8,440 nt of DNA from Tannerella sp. GTDB lineage: Bacteria > Bacteroidota > Bacteroidia > Bacteroidales > Tannerellaceae. The translations under genes and the position numbers were made by a program. The stretch lies in NCBI GenBank assembly GCA_031290635.1, contig JAITNE010000052.1, positions 1-8,440 of the forward strand. Direction: 5' to 3'. Of this stretch, positions 1-7,223 are shown piece after piece (the first letter of the stretch is position 1; every line of letters starts with the position of its first letter). The notes under the pieces are model-generated. The model made no database searches. It was given only the letters and a program-made list of their open reading frames with translations, and was not told the origin of the DNA.

Positions 1-514
1 AATCGGCGGAAGTATGCGTGCGGGTAGTGTCGTTCATCGGCAGTACTTGAATAAGTCGCTGTCCGGTGAGCGCAGCCCAATCGATTAGCAGGCGCAAGTC
101 GCCGAGGTCGCCAAAGCCAAAACTACAGTCGGAACGCAACGAGAAGACAGGTATGACCACTCCACAGATTTTCCACAGAGCTTCTTTATTCACGATAGCG
201 GGCGTCCGTAGCGGATAGTCGATGATGACGGCGTCTCTATCGGAAAGGCTTTCCACGCGTCGGTTGTCGCCCTCTTCCCAATAGCAGAGACCGCCCGAAA
301 CGCTGTCTCTGACTATGAATTTATATTCTATCGGAAAGGTAATAGCATCGGCGTCGATGGTCGTTTTCCATTGCGGATAGAGGTCGGCAGACAAAGCCGG
401 AACTTTAGCGGTATCCCAATTGCCCAGACAAAGCTGATTACCGGCTATACAGACCGTCTGCCCCTCCCTGATTGAGGGAGCGAACACACGAAAAGAGATC
501 GTTCGTTTCGTCAT
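1..514 (-). CDS. malQ: 4-alpha-glucanotransferase (amylomaltase, GH77), N-terminal part with one CBM20; cut by window edge
   Basis: Family role: transfers alpha-1,4-glucan segments between maltodextrins in the cytoplasm. Only the first 171 residues are present; the gene continues past position 1. Residues about 5-101 look like a CBM20 starch-binding domain (IAGNQLCLGNWD near 23-34, then FPIEYKFIVRD and YWEEGDNRRVE). From about 114 the GH77 catalytic domain begins: WKICGVVIPVFSLRS, then SFGFGDLGDLRLLIDWA and GQRLIQVLPMNDTT, the usual disproportionating-enzyme opening. The ATG at 514 overlaps the nrdJ stop as ATGA. An alternative ATG lies at 520, and an in-frame TAA at 523-521 rules out any longer start. 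Bacteroides and plant DPE2-type relatives usually carry two CBM20 copies; this one matches the second and lacks the first. It is probably translated from the nrdJ transcript. Family call is confident; the gene symbol is by family. Confidence 0.9.
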   Translation of the reverse strand, partial: MTKRTISFRVFAPSIREGQTVCIAGNQLCLGNWDTAKVPALSADLYPQWKTTIDADAITFPIEYKFIVRDSVSGGLCYWEEGDNRRVESLSDRDAVIIDYPLRTPAIVNKEALWKICGVVIPVFSLRSDCSFGFGDLGDLRLLIDWAALTGQRLIQVLPMNDTTRTHTSAD

Positions 515-3057
515 CCGCATTTAGAAGCTCCGCAGTTGCGACATCTCAGGCATCCTTCTTCAAAGACAAGGCTCTCGGCATTACAGGTAGGGCATTTCTG
601 TCCTTTAGCCTCTGTGCCGTTAACGACATACTTCTTCAAAGCCCGCTCTACGCCTGCCTTCCATGTATTTATATTCTCGTCGTTAAGTTCCATGCCCTGC
701 ACAAGTTTGATTACCTGGTCGATAGGCATTCCGTAGCGCAGAACGCCGGAAATCAATTTGGCATAGTTCCAATATTCGGGGTCGAACTTGCTGTCCAAGC
801 CTTCGATAGTCAGTTTGAAACCGCGCTTGTTGCGGAACTGAAAATCGTAATGCTTATTTCCTTGCTCGTCGTAACTCTTTATTATTGAGCCTTTCTCGAC
901 GTTCTTCGGTAGCATTATTCCTTCGTCGTCGTCGGCCAAACCGGTAAAAATCTCGTAAGGACGTTCGTTCAATAATCCTACGAAAGCAATCCACTTGTCT
1001 CTATTGTTCTGGAACTTAACTACATCAGCTTCGAGTTCGCGCGGTCGCTTGGCCATTATGATAGGCGGTTCCCAGCAGTCGGGATCTCCCTTCTCCTTCT
1101 TTTTCTTGTCGGTCATCGAAATAAGCACTCCCGAACGCGAGCCTTCGCGATAGACGGTACAGCCCTTGCAACCGCTCTCCCACGCTTTGATATACAGCTC
1201 GTTGACAAGATCTTCCGACGCGTTTTCGGGCAGGTTGATAGTAACGCTGATAGAGTGGTCAACCCACTTCTGAATACGTCCCTGCATACTTACTTTCATC
1301 AGCCAGTCCACATCATTCGAAGCGGCTTTGTAGTAAGGCGATTGCTGCACCATTCCATCAATCTCTTCTTTAGTATAGCGCTTGGAAGGCGCAAAACCGT
1401 TGGCTTCCATCCATGTAACAAACTTGTGGTGGAAAACAACAAATTCCTCGAACGCATCACCCTGTTCATCAACATAATCGACTCGCGAATGAGGGTCGGT
1501 TGGGTTGACTTTGCGGCGACGTGTATAAACGGGCATAAAAACAGGCTCAATACCTGATGTAGTCTGCGACATCAGACTTGTCGTACCGGTTGGCGCGATA
1601 GTGAGGCAGGCGATATTGCGGCGTCCATGCTTTGTCATCTCTTCGTACAGTTTGGGGTCGGCCTCTTTCAGTCGATTGATAAAGGGATTTTGGGCTTCAC
1701 GCTCGGCGTCGTAAACCTTGAAAGCGCCGCGTTCCTTAGCCATCAACACCGATGAACCGTAAGCCTCCAGCGCAAGTATTTTCTGAACCTTTTCGGCAAA
1801 CTCTGTCGCCTCTTCCGTGCCGTAGCGCAGGTTGAGCGCCGCCAGCATGTCGCCTTCGGCAGTGATACCAACGCCTGTGCGTCGTCCTTGAAGCGTTTTC
1901 TCCTGTATTTTCTCCCAGAGATGCCGCTCGTTATGCTTTATATTGTCGGCTTCGGGGTCTGAATCTATCTTGGCAAGTATGCGTTCAATCTTCTCGGCTT
2001 CGAGGTCGATAATGTCATCCATAATACGCTGCGCATAAGCGACATGCTTCTTGAAAAGATCGAAGTTAAACTTCGCATCGGGAGTGAAGGGCTTATCTAC
2101 ATAAGAATATAGATTGATAGCCAGCAGTCGGCAGCTATCGTAGGGACAGAGCGGTATTTCGCCGCAAGGATTGGTCGAGACCGTTTTGAAACCGAGGTCG
2201 GCATAACAATCAGGCACTGATTCCCTGATGATAGTATCCCAGAACAGCACTCCCGGCTCGGCCGATTTCCATGCGTTATGGATGATTTTCTTCCACAATT
2301 CGGAGGCGTTGATTTCTTTTTTCACCTTGGAAGTTTTGGCGTCAACAGGGTATTGTTGGGTGTAAGGAGTACCGTTGATAACGGCTTTCATAAAGTCGTC
2401 GTCAATTTTGACCGATACATTAGCGCCTGTTACCTTGCCTCCCACCATTTTGGCGTCGATAAAAGATTCCGAATCAGGATGTTTGATGGAAACGCTAAGC
2501 ATCAGCGCTCCGCGACGCCCTTCCTGCGCTACCTCGCGAGTAGAGTTGGAGTAGCGTTCCATAAAAGGCACCAGACCTGTGGAGGTCAGCGCCGAGTTCT
2601 TGACAAGCGAGTCCTTGGGTCGCACATGCGAGAGGTCGTGTCCTACGCCGCCACGCCGCTTCATCAGTTGCACCTGCTCTTCGTCTATACGAATGATAGC
2701 TCCGTAGGAATCAGCATTGCCGTCGATACCTATCACAAAGCAGTTCGAGAGCGACGAAATCTGAAAATCGTTGCCTATGCCCGTCATCGGGCTGCCTTGC
2801 GGGATGATGTACTTGAACTTGTCGAACAAGTCAAACAGTTCCTGCTCCGACAGCGGATTGGGATACTTGTTTTCAATACGTCCTATTTCGCCGGCCAGGC
2901 GACGATGCATGTCGGTTGGCGTCTGCTCGTAAATCGCTCCATAGCCATCCTTGAGGGCATATTTGTTGACCCAGACCTTAGCAGCGAGTTCATCTCCCGT
3001 AAAATAAATCAGTGAAGCCTTGCAGGCTTCATCAAAAGTAAAAGTTTTTCTATCCAT
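511..3057 (-). CDS. nrdJ: Adenosylcobalamin-dependent (class II) ribonucleotide reductase
   Basis: Reduces ribonucleotides to deoxyribonucleotides for DNA synthesis in the cytoplasm, using a B12-generated thiyl radical, so it works with or without oxygen. The protein is 848 aa. Visible hallmarks: NPCGE at 296-300 with the presumed radical Cys298; Cys309, 11 residues on, and Cys106 (SLSNCF) as the presumed redox pair, the same 11-residue spacing as in Thermotoga NrdJ; the phosphate loop APTGTTS at 488-494; GCKGCTVYREGSR at 629-641. The C-terminal region (about 655-812) resembles the TSCPD-type domain, followed by a Cys-rich tail with C822, C825, C836, C839, C842 and C847. I see no N-terminal ATP-cone, so overall-activity control by dATP seems absent. 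ATG 3057 is preferred over an in-frame ATG at 3129 because the added 24 residues cross the likely promoter and do not look like the family. No cobalamin riboswitch is visible; the leader is about 25 nt. Confidence 0.96.
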   Translation of the reverse strand: MDRKTFTFDEACKASLIYFTGDELAAKVWVNKYALKDGYGAIYEQTPTDMHRRLAGEIGRIENKYPNPLSEQELFDLFDKFKYIIPQGSPMTGIGNDFQISSLSNCFVIGIDGNADSYGAIIRIDEEQVQLMKRRGGVGHDLSHVRPKDSLVKNSALTSTGLVPFMERYSNSTREVAQEGRRGALMLSVSIKHPDSESFIDAKMVGGKVTGANVSVKIDDDFMKAVINGTPYTQQYPVDAKTSKVKKEINASELWKKIIHNAWKSAEPGVLFWDTIIRESVPDCYADLGFKTVSTNPCGEIPLCPYDSCRLLAINLYSYVDKPFTPDAKFNFDLFKKHVAYAQRIMDDIIDLEAEKIERILAKIDSDPEADNIKHNERHLWEKIQEKTLQGRRTGVGITAEGDMLAALNLRYGTEEATEFAEKVQKILALEAYGSSVLMAKERGAFKVYDAEREAQNPFINRLKEADPKLYEEMTKHGRRNIACLTIAPTGTTSLMSQTTSGIEPVFMPVYTRRRKVNPTDPHSRVDYVDEQGDAFEEFVVFHHKFVTWMEANGFAPSKRYTKEEIDGMVQQSPYYKAASNDVDWLMKVSMQGRIQKWVDHSISVTINLPENASEDLVNELYIKAWESGCKGCTVYREGSRSGVLISMTDKKKKEKGDPDCWEPPIIMAKRPRELEADVVKFQNNRDKWIAFVGLLNERPYEIFTGLADDDEGIMLPKNVEKGSIIKSYDEQGNKHYDFQFRNKRGFKLTIEGLDSKFDPEYWNYAKLISGVLRYGMPIDQVIKLVQGMELNDENINTWKAGVERALKKYVVNGTEAKGQKCPTCNAESLVFEEGCLRCRNCGASKCG

Positions 3058-3089
3058 AAAAACGATAATAAAATGACACTTTGAGGCTG

Positions 3090-3121
3090 CAAGTTTAGAC
3101 AAAGTTTTTGACTTGACCAAA
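3090..3121 (-). promoter_or_regulatory. Probable Bacteroidetes-type promoter of nrdJ
   Basis: On the minus strand TTTG (3121-3118) is followed after 20 bp by TAAACTTG (3097-3090). This matches the Bacteroidetes -33 TTTG / -7 TAnnTTTG pattern with one mismatch in the -7 box. Transcription would begin near 3083, about 26 nt before the ATG at 3057. The position also argues against the longer upstream start at 3129. Confidence 0.5.
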
Positions 3122-3150
3122 TTTTTCAAGAAAAAAATCTCGTTTTGTTG

Positions 3151-3225
3151 AAAAGTTTTCCGGAAAATTTTTTATATGTCTGATAATAAGCAGTCTAAAA
3201 ATTAGCCATTCTCAAAAAGTTTTCC
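3151..3225. promoter_or_regulatory. AT-rich palindrome and direct repeat upstream of nrdJ promoter, possible operator
   Basis: A perfect 12-bp palindrome TTTTCCGGAAAA sits at 3156-3167, about 35 bp upstream of the nrdJ -33 element. The 11-mer AAAAGTTTTCC occurs at 3151-3161 and again at 3215-3225, 64 bp apart. The arrangement could bind a regulator of nrdJ, but it does not resemble the NrdR box as I know it, and AT-rich DNA gives such matches by chance. Confidence 0.25.
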
Positions 3226-3261
3226 AAAAAATTCAGCTTAGGGAAACAGGGCGTTGCAAAT

Positions 3262-3410
3262 AAGTTAAGTCGTAGAGGCTGAGCTTTCCCCTGCCCGGAA
3301 GTCAGGAAGTTGTCCGGATTTAAGAAGTTGTCCGCGGATTGCACGGATTAACACGAAGTTAAGTCGCAGGAGATTGGCTTGCCCCTGTCCGGAAGTCAGG
3401 AAGCTGTCCG
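3262..3410. repeat. Degenerate direct repeat, two copies offset by 94 bp
   Basis: Positions 3262-3316 and 3356-3410 align without gaps. They share AAGTTAAGTCG at the start, a middle CCCCTG-CCGGAAGTCAGGAAG block, and TGTCCG at the end, with substitutions concentrated between. A shorter element, GAAGTTGTCCG, appears at 3306-3316 and 3324-3334, and as GAAGCTGTCCG at 3400-3410. No convincing coding sequence crosses the block, so it looks like intergenic repeat DNA. Confidence 0.75.
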
Positions 3411-3414
3411 CGAA

Positions 3415-3506
3415 ACGAAGTTCGACCTCAAGGCAATTGCACGAAACAACGTTCTACGCAGGCAATGACAGGACGCTGTGAGGTCATTGTCTGCGTCGAA
3501 CTTCGT
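3415..3506. repeat. Long imperfect inverted repeat (two nested stems)
   Basis: The outer arms ACGAAGTTCGAC (3415-3426) and GTCGAACTTCGT (3495-3506) are perfectly complementary over 12 bp. The inner arms at 3456-3469 and 3483-3496 pair over 14 bp with one G-U type mismatch, around a 13-nt loop. The inner and outer right arms overlap by 2 bp, so in RNA the outer stem would lose a little. No T-run follows on either strand, so it does not read as a standard intrinsic terminator. It lies roughly midway between the divergent nrdJ and metK genes. Confidence 0.6.
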
Positions 3507-3613
3507 GTAATTCGCGGATAATAATCGTTTCGTGGATTAACTTCCCTCCGTACCTTCTTCCCGTCCTGTTGAAAAAAAATCACTGCAATTACTCGTAATC
3601 CAAAAATAATCCG

Positions 3614-3621
3614 TACCTTTG
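3614..3621 (+). promoter_or_regulatory. metK promoter, -7 element
   Basis: TACCTTTG matches TAnnTTTG perfectly and sits in ATCCGTACCTTTGCAG, almost identical to the element before rplY. No clear -33 TTTG is seen at the expected distance. Transcription would start near 3627, giving metK a leader of about 150 nt. A near copy, TACCTTCT at 3551-3558, lacks the last part of the motif. Confidence 0.7.
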
Positions 3622-3624
3622 CAG

Positions 3625-3741
3625 CCGAATTGACGTGGACAGATTTGTACTGCTTGCAACCACAGGAAAAAATGCTAAAATGCTGAAACTTGCTTTTTCC
3701 GCCGCTCTGCGGTATCTACAATCCCCTCCTCCACTTGTCGG
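3625..3741 (+). promoter_or_regulatory. Structured metK leader, candidate cis-regulatory RNA
   Basis: The metK leader can fold into a closed structure. CCGA (3625-3628) and GTGGA (3635-3639) pair with TCGG (3738-3741) and TCCAC (3730-3734) around an internal loop. Inside, GGAAAAA (3665-3671) pairs with TTTTTCC (3694-3700), and CCGC (3702-3705) pairs with GCGG (3709-3712) around TCT. An alternative pairing, GTGG (3635-3638) with CCAC (3660-3663), would compete with the closing stem. The stretch TTGCAACC...TGCTAAA recalls part of the SAM-I core, but the GAGGGA and GAUGAAACC portions are missing, so it cannot be called SAM-I. Metabolite control of metK by SAM is common in bacteria; that it applies here is inference. 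Confidence 0.35.
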
Positions 3742-3776
3742 TTCATTATTAATGTAATTCTAAATTTATTAAAGTA

Positions 3777-5066
3777 ATGGCTTATTTATTTACATCAGAA
3801 TCGGTGTCGGAAGGACACCCCGACAAAGTGGCCGACCAGATTTCGGACGCTTTATTAGATGAGTTTCTTGCACACGACAGGGACTCCAAAGTAGCAATCG
3901 AGACGTTTGTTACAACCGGACAGGTTGTAGTCGGCGGCGAAGTCAAGTCCAACGCTTATGTGGACGTGCAGGACACTGTGCGCCGCGTTATCGAGAAGAT
4001 CGGCTATACCAAGAGCGAATATCAGTTCGAGGCAAAGTCGTGCGGCGTACTTTCGGCTATCCACGAGCAGAGCGCGGACATCAATCGCGGCGTTGAGCGT
4101 GCCGACCCTTACGAGCAGGGCGCAGGCGACCAGGGCATGATGTTCGGCTATGCCACTAACGAGACGGACAACTACATGCCTCTCGCTCTCGACCTCGCCC
4201 ACAGTCTGCTGAGCGAGCTGTCGCTTATCCGCAACAGGGAGATTGAGAAGATGCCCTATCTGCGTCCCGACGCTAAAAGTCAGGTTACGATAGAGTATGA
4301 AGACAACGGCACACCCCGCCGTATCGACACTATTGTTATCTCCACCCAGCACGACGAGTTTGTTACTGCCGGCGAAGGCCGTACCCAGGCAGAGGCCGAC
4401 GTCGAGATGCAGCGTCGCATAACGGAAGACGTCAAGACGATTCTTATCCCTCGCGTCAAAGCGCAGTATCCCGTCAAAGTACAGGCTCTGTTTGACGACG
4501 GCATCACTTATTTCGTCAACCCTACGGGCAAGTTTGTAATCGGCGGTCCGCACGGCGATACCGGTCTGACAGGTCGCAAGATTATTGTCGATACCTACGG
4601 AGGCAAGGGTGCACACGGTGGAGGAGCATTTTCGGGCAAAGACCCTTCGAAGGTTGACCGCTCGGCAGCTTACGCCGCCCGTCATATCGCCAAGAACCTT
4701 GTAGCCGCAGGCGTTACCGACGAAGCGCTCGTGCAGGTTTCTTACGCTATTGGAGTCGCCCGTCCGATGAATATTTTCGTCAACACCTACGGACGCTCGA
4801 AGGTAAACATATCCGACGGCGAGATAGCGGTCAAGATAGGCGAAATCTTCGACCTGCGCCCCAAAGCTATCGAGGAACGCCTCAAACTGCGTAACCCCAT
4901 CTATCTCGAAACAGCTTCTTACGGACACGTAGGTCGAATTCCGGCCACCGTACGCAAGACTTTCAGCTCGCGCTACTCCGCGCCGGCAGAGTGCGAAGTA
5001 GAACTCTTCACATGGGAGAAACTCGATTTCGTGGACACAATCAAACAAGCTTTCTTCGCACAATAA
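3777..5066 (+). CDS. metK: S-adenosylmethionine synthetase (methionine adenosyltransferase)
   Basis: Makes S-adenosylmethionine, the main methyl donor, from methionine and ATP in the cytoplasm; normally a tetramer. All family signatures are present: GHPDK at 13-17 with the ATP-binding His, [12 protein letters not shown] at 115-126, and the glycine-rich [19 protein letters not shown] at 281-299. The protein is 429 aa, longer than the 384 aa of E. coli MetK but usual for Bacteroidetes; the extra length lies mostly in the middle, about residues 150-235. The start ATG is followed directly by the conserved [16 protein letters not shown]. It has its own promoter at 3614-3621 and a long potentially folded leader. 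The next promoter lies only 22 bp beyond its stop, with no terminator between, so readthrough into rplY is likely. Confidence 0.98.
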   Translation: MAYLFTSESVSEGHPDKVADQISDALLDEFLAHDRDSKVAIETFVTTGQVVVGGEVKSNAYVDVQDTVRRVIEKIGYTKSEYQFEAKSCGVLSAIHEQSADINRGVERADPYEQGAGDQGMMFGYATNETDNYMPLALDLAHSLLSELSLIRNREIEKMPYLRPDAKSQVTIEYEDNGTPRRIDTIVISTQHDEFVTAGEGRTQAEADVEMQRRITEDVKTILIPRVKAQYPVKVQALFDDGITYFVNPTGKFVIGGPHGDTGLTGRKIIVDTYGGKGAHGGGAFSGKDPSKVDRSAAYAARHIAKNLVAAGVTDEALVQVSYAIGVARPMNIFVNTYGRSKVNISDGEIAVKIGEIFDLRPKAIEERLKLRNPIYLETASYGHVGRIPATVRKTFSSRYSAPAECEVELFTWEKLDFVDTIKQAFFAQ

Positions 5067-5088
5067 CGGCAGTCTCAATTATTTTTCG

Positions 5089-5096
5089 TACCTTTG
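5089..5096 (+). promoter_or_regulatory. rplY operon promoter, -7 element
   Basis: TACCTTTG in TTTTTCGTACCTTTGCGGC is a perfect TAnnTTTG match, 22 bp after the metK stop. No clear -33 TTTG is seen. It would start transcription near 5102 and give rplY a leader of about 80 nt. Confidence 0.65.
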
Positions 5097-5120
5097 CGGC
5101 GCTTTTTTAAGCCTGTCAGA

Positions 5121-5163
5121 GTGTGATGGGGAATTAGGAAGCAGAACTAATTTTGAGTAACAC
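5121..5163 (+). promoter_or_regulatory. Possible folded leader of rplY
   Basis: GGAATTAG (5130-5137) can pair with CTAATTTT (5147-5154) using two G-U pairs, around a 9-nt loop. GTGT (5121-5124) with ACAC (5160-5163) could close the structure, and a small GCTT/AAGC hairpin lies at 5101-5112. Ribosomal-protein leaders often fold for feedback control, but these stems are short and AT-rich, so this is only a suggestion. Confidence 0.2.
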
Positions 5164-5181
5164 ATTAATTATTAAACAAAG

Positions 5182-5835
5182 ATGAAGACATTTAAACTGG
5201 AAGCGACGCCGAGAGAGGCGTTCGGCAAGAAAGCATCCAAAGAGATGCGCAAACAAGGATTAGTACCGGTCGTACTCTACGGTCGGCAGCCGGTTGAGCT
5301 GCCTTTGAAAGGCGAACTCAACACAGGCGAAAAAATAGTAGAAACAGGTAGCGGCAAAGGCCTTATAGTTTCCGAACTGACGGTAACGGCCGAAGGTGTA
5401 CGCAAGCTGATCTACTCGCCCGACATCTTCCTTGTGGAGATAGAAATCAAGGGCAACAAGGCCGTCAAAGCCATACTGCAAGCATCGCAGTACCACCCCG
5501 TAACGGACAATCTGTTGCACATCGATTTCCTCGAAGTATTCGACAACAAGCCCATACGGATGGAAGTACCCGTCGAGCTGGTAGGACACGCAGCAGGAGT
5601 ACGCTCCGGAGGCAAGCTGAATCAGACGATGCGCAAGCTGAAGGTTACAGGACTGGCCGCCAATATCCCCGAAAAACTGGCGGTAAACATTGACAACCTC
5701 GAACTTGGCAAAGTAATCAAGGTAGCAGAATTGCAGTTCGACAACATTGAGATAGTCAGTCCGAAGAACTCCGTAGTCTGTATGGTCAAGATGACACGCG
5801 CCGCGCAGAGCGCCGCCACATCCGCCTCCAAATAA
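5182..5835 (+). CDS. rplY: 50S ribosomal protein L25, long (TL5/CTC) form
   Basis: Binds 5S rRNA in the large ribosomal subunit. The 217-aa protein has the two-domain TL5/CTC layout: an N-terminal L25 domain of about 100 residues ([24 protein letters not shown] near 11-34, [16 protein letters not shown] near 104-119) and a C-terminal beta domain ([21 protein letters not shown] near 124-144, then the [13 protein letters not shown] region). A short Ala/Ser/Thr-rich tail ends the protein. The ATG follows an AT-rich leader without a Shine-Dalgarno sequence, as is usual in Bacteroidetes. It is the first gene of a tight operon: pth begins 5 bp after its stop. Confidence 0.97.
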   Translation: MKTFKLEATPREAFGKKASKEMRKQGLVPVVLYGRQPVELPLKGELNTGEKIVETGSGKGLIVSELTVTAEGVRKLIYSPDIFLVEIEIKGNKAVKAILQASQYHPVTDNLLHIDFLEVFDNKPIRMEVPVELVGHAAGVRSGGKLNQTMRKLKVTGLAANIPEKLAVNIDNLELGKVIKVAELQFDNIEIVSPKNSVVCMVKMTRAAQSAATSASK

Positions 5836-5840
5836 CAGAA

Positions 5841-6404
5841 ATGAAATATCTGGTTACAGGATTAGGCAATATCGGCGAAGAATATCACGGCACACGCCAC
5901 AATATCGGATTCAGGGTAGCCAACGAGCTGGCCGGCGCCGCCGAAGCCCCCTTCACCGAAGAACGATACGGCGCAATAGCCCGCATGCGCGTCAAGAACG
6001 CCGAATTGATCGTACTCAAACCCAACACATACATGAACCTCAGCGGCAACGCCATACGTTACTGGCTGCAAAAAGAAGCCCTGCCCGCAGAGCAGTTGCT
6101 TGTCGTAGTCGATGACCTCTCGTTGCCGCTGGGAACACTGCGCATCAAGCCCAAAGGCAGCAGTGCGGGACACAACGGACTGCGCAACATCGAAGAAGTC
6201 CTCGGCACATCGACCTATGCCCGAATCCGTTTCGGCATAGGCAGCGACTTTGCCGCCGGCAAGCAGTACGATTTCGTGCTGAGCAGGTTCAACGACGAAG
6301 AACTTGAGATTATCCCCGCACGAATAAAAATCGCCGCCGAGATGGCTCGAACCTTCTGTCTGTCGGGCGTGGAAGTAACCCAGAACCTCTTCAACAACAA
6401 GTAG
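5841..6404 (+). CDS. pth: Peptidyl-tRNA hydrolase
   Basis: Frees tRNA from peptidyl-tRNAs that drop off the ribosome by cutting the ester bond, in the cytoplasm. The 187-aa length is typical. Catalytic and binding residues are all visible: Asn10 in GLGNIG, the catalytic His20 in [10 protein letters not shown], Asn66 in TYMNLSG, Asp91 in [11 protein letters not shown], and Asn112 in [12 protein letters not shown]. The usual GLGNPG reads GLGNIG here. It starts 5 bp after rplY and is followed by the S4-domain gene after 12 bp, so the three are almost certainly co-transcribed. The neighbourhood points to ribosome upkeep and rescue. Confidence 0.97.
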   Translation: MKYLVTGLGNIGEEYHGTRHNIGFRVANELAGAAEAPFTEERYGAIARMRVKNAELIVLKPNTYMNLSGNAIRYWLQKEALPAEQLLVVVDDLSLPLGTLRIKPKGSSAGHNGLRNIEEVLGTSTYARIRFGIGSDFAAGKQYDFVLSRFNDEELEIIPARIKIAAEMARTFCLSGVEVTQNLFNNK

Positions 6405-6416
6405 CAAAGCCCTCAC

Positions 6417-6827
6417 ATGACCGAAGTACGAATAGACAAATGGCTCTGGGCAGTGCGCATATACAAGACACGCACCGTCGCCACGGACGCATGCCGCAAA
6501 AACCGCGTCTCCATAAGCGGCGTCAACGTCAAACCCTCGAGGATGATACGGACAGGCGAAATCGTAGCCGTACGCAAACCGCCCGTAACCTGGTCATTTC
6601 GCGTGCTGGAGCTGACACAAAACCGCCTTGGCGCAAAACTCGTACCCCGCTATCTCGAAAACGTAACCCCCCCCGAACAGTACGAAATCCTTGAAATGAA
6701 CCGCATAACCGGCTTTGTGGACAGAGCAAGAGGGCTTGGCCGTCCTACAAAGAAAGACCGCCGCGAGCTTGACGGGTTCAGCGCCGCCGAAACGGAGGAA
6801 ACGGAAGAATTTGACTGGGACGAATGA
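6417..6827 (+). CDS. hslR: S4-domain RNA-binding protein, HslR (Hsp15) family
   Basis: The 136-aa protein opens with an S4 RNA-binding domain (about residues 4-62): RIDKWLWAVRIYKTRTVA, then RVSISGVNVKPSRMIRTGE. Hsp15 of E. coli binds stalled 50S subunits that still carry peptidyl-tRNA; a similar ribosome-rescue role here is inferred from homology and from its place right after pth. The C-terminal part has the basic GRPTKKDRRELDGF segment (108-121) common to the family and a very acidic tail (ETEETEEFDWDE). ATG at 6417 places the S4 domain at the normal distance from the N-terminus. Its stop overlaps the next start as ATGA, suggesting coupled translation. Confidence 0.9.
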   Translation: MTEVRIDKWLWAVRIYKTRTVATDACRKNRVSISGVNVKPSRMIRTGEIVAVRKPPVTWSFRVLELTQNRLGAKLVPRYLENVTPPEQYEILEMNRITGFVDRARGLGRPTKKDRRELDGFSAAETEETEEFDWDE

Positions 6828-7180
6828 AGATATTGATGATTATTGCAGGCACGATATGCATGGCGTTGGGAGTAGCGGGGATATTTTTACCCCTGTTGCC
6901 CACGACGCCGTTTTTATTGCTTGCCGCCGCCGCTTACTTCAGAGGCTCGGCACGCATGTACGCATGGCTGATGAACCACAAATATCTCGGCGCTTACATC
7001 CGCAATTTCCGCGAAAACCGGACAGTCCCCCTGCGAGTAAAAATCCTTTCCATCGCACTTCTGTGGCTTGCAATGGGTTACAGCATCCTGTTCCTTTCAC
7101 TTCAACCATGGCTGCGAATCACCCTCGCCGCCATCGCCATCGGCGTAACCTGCCGCATTTTATCTTACAAAACCGGCTAA
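6824..7180 (+). CDS. YbaN/DUF454-family small inner-membrane protein
   Basis: A 118-aa protein with hydrophobic segments near residues 3-39 and 70-112 around a polar middle stretch (about 40-68). The family signature GVAGIFLPLLPTTPFLLLAAAAYFRGS is at 16-42, followed by the expected WLMNHKYLGAYIRNF. The role of YbaN/DUF454 proteins is not well established, and I infer none from the sequence beyond membrane location. Translation is probably coupled to the S4-domain gene through a 4-bp ATGA overlap. It seems to be the last gene of the rplY operon; no clear plus-strand terminator follows. Confidence 0.87.
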   Translation: MKILMIIAGTICMALGVAGIFLPLLPTTPFLLLAAAAYFRGSARMYAWLMNHKYLGAYIRNFRENRTVPLRVKILSIALLWLAMGYSILFLSLQPWLRITLAAIAIGVTCRILSYKTG

Positions 7181-7223
7181 AACCCCTTCAATATCATGAG
7201 GCGCAGTTCCGCTTCCCTTCTCA

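Noticed and set aside
2278..3015. A 245-codon plus-strand open frame inside nrdJ
   Set aside because: Lies wholly antisense to a clear RNR gene and has no recognisable domains.
3058..3120. Cobalamin riboswitch controlling nrdJ
   Set aside because: The leader is about 25 nt by the inferred promoter, and no B12-box sequence is seen.
3551..3558. TACCTTCT as a second metK promoter
   Set aside because: Lacks the TTTG end of the -7 element, while a perfect copy lies 63 bp downstream.
3641..3700. SAM-I riboswitch
   Set aside because: Only TTGCAACC and TGCTAAA resemble the core; the GAGGGA and GAUGAAACC segments and the four-way layout are not found.
3680..3757. A 25-codon frame in the metK leader, as a possible leader peptide
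   Set aside because: No run of regulatory codons such as methionine, no start context, and the starting ATG lies inside a potential hairpin loop; too short to support.
3855..5078. A 407-codon open frame antisense to metK
   Set aside because: It mirrors the metK coding frame, has no family likeness, and arises from the codon bias of the highly expressed metK; metK itself shows every family motif.
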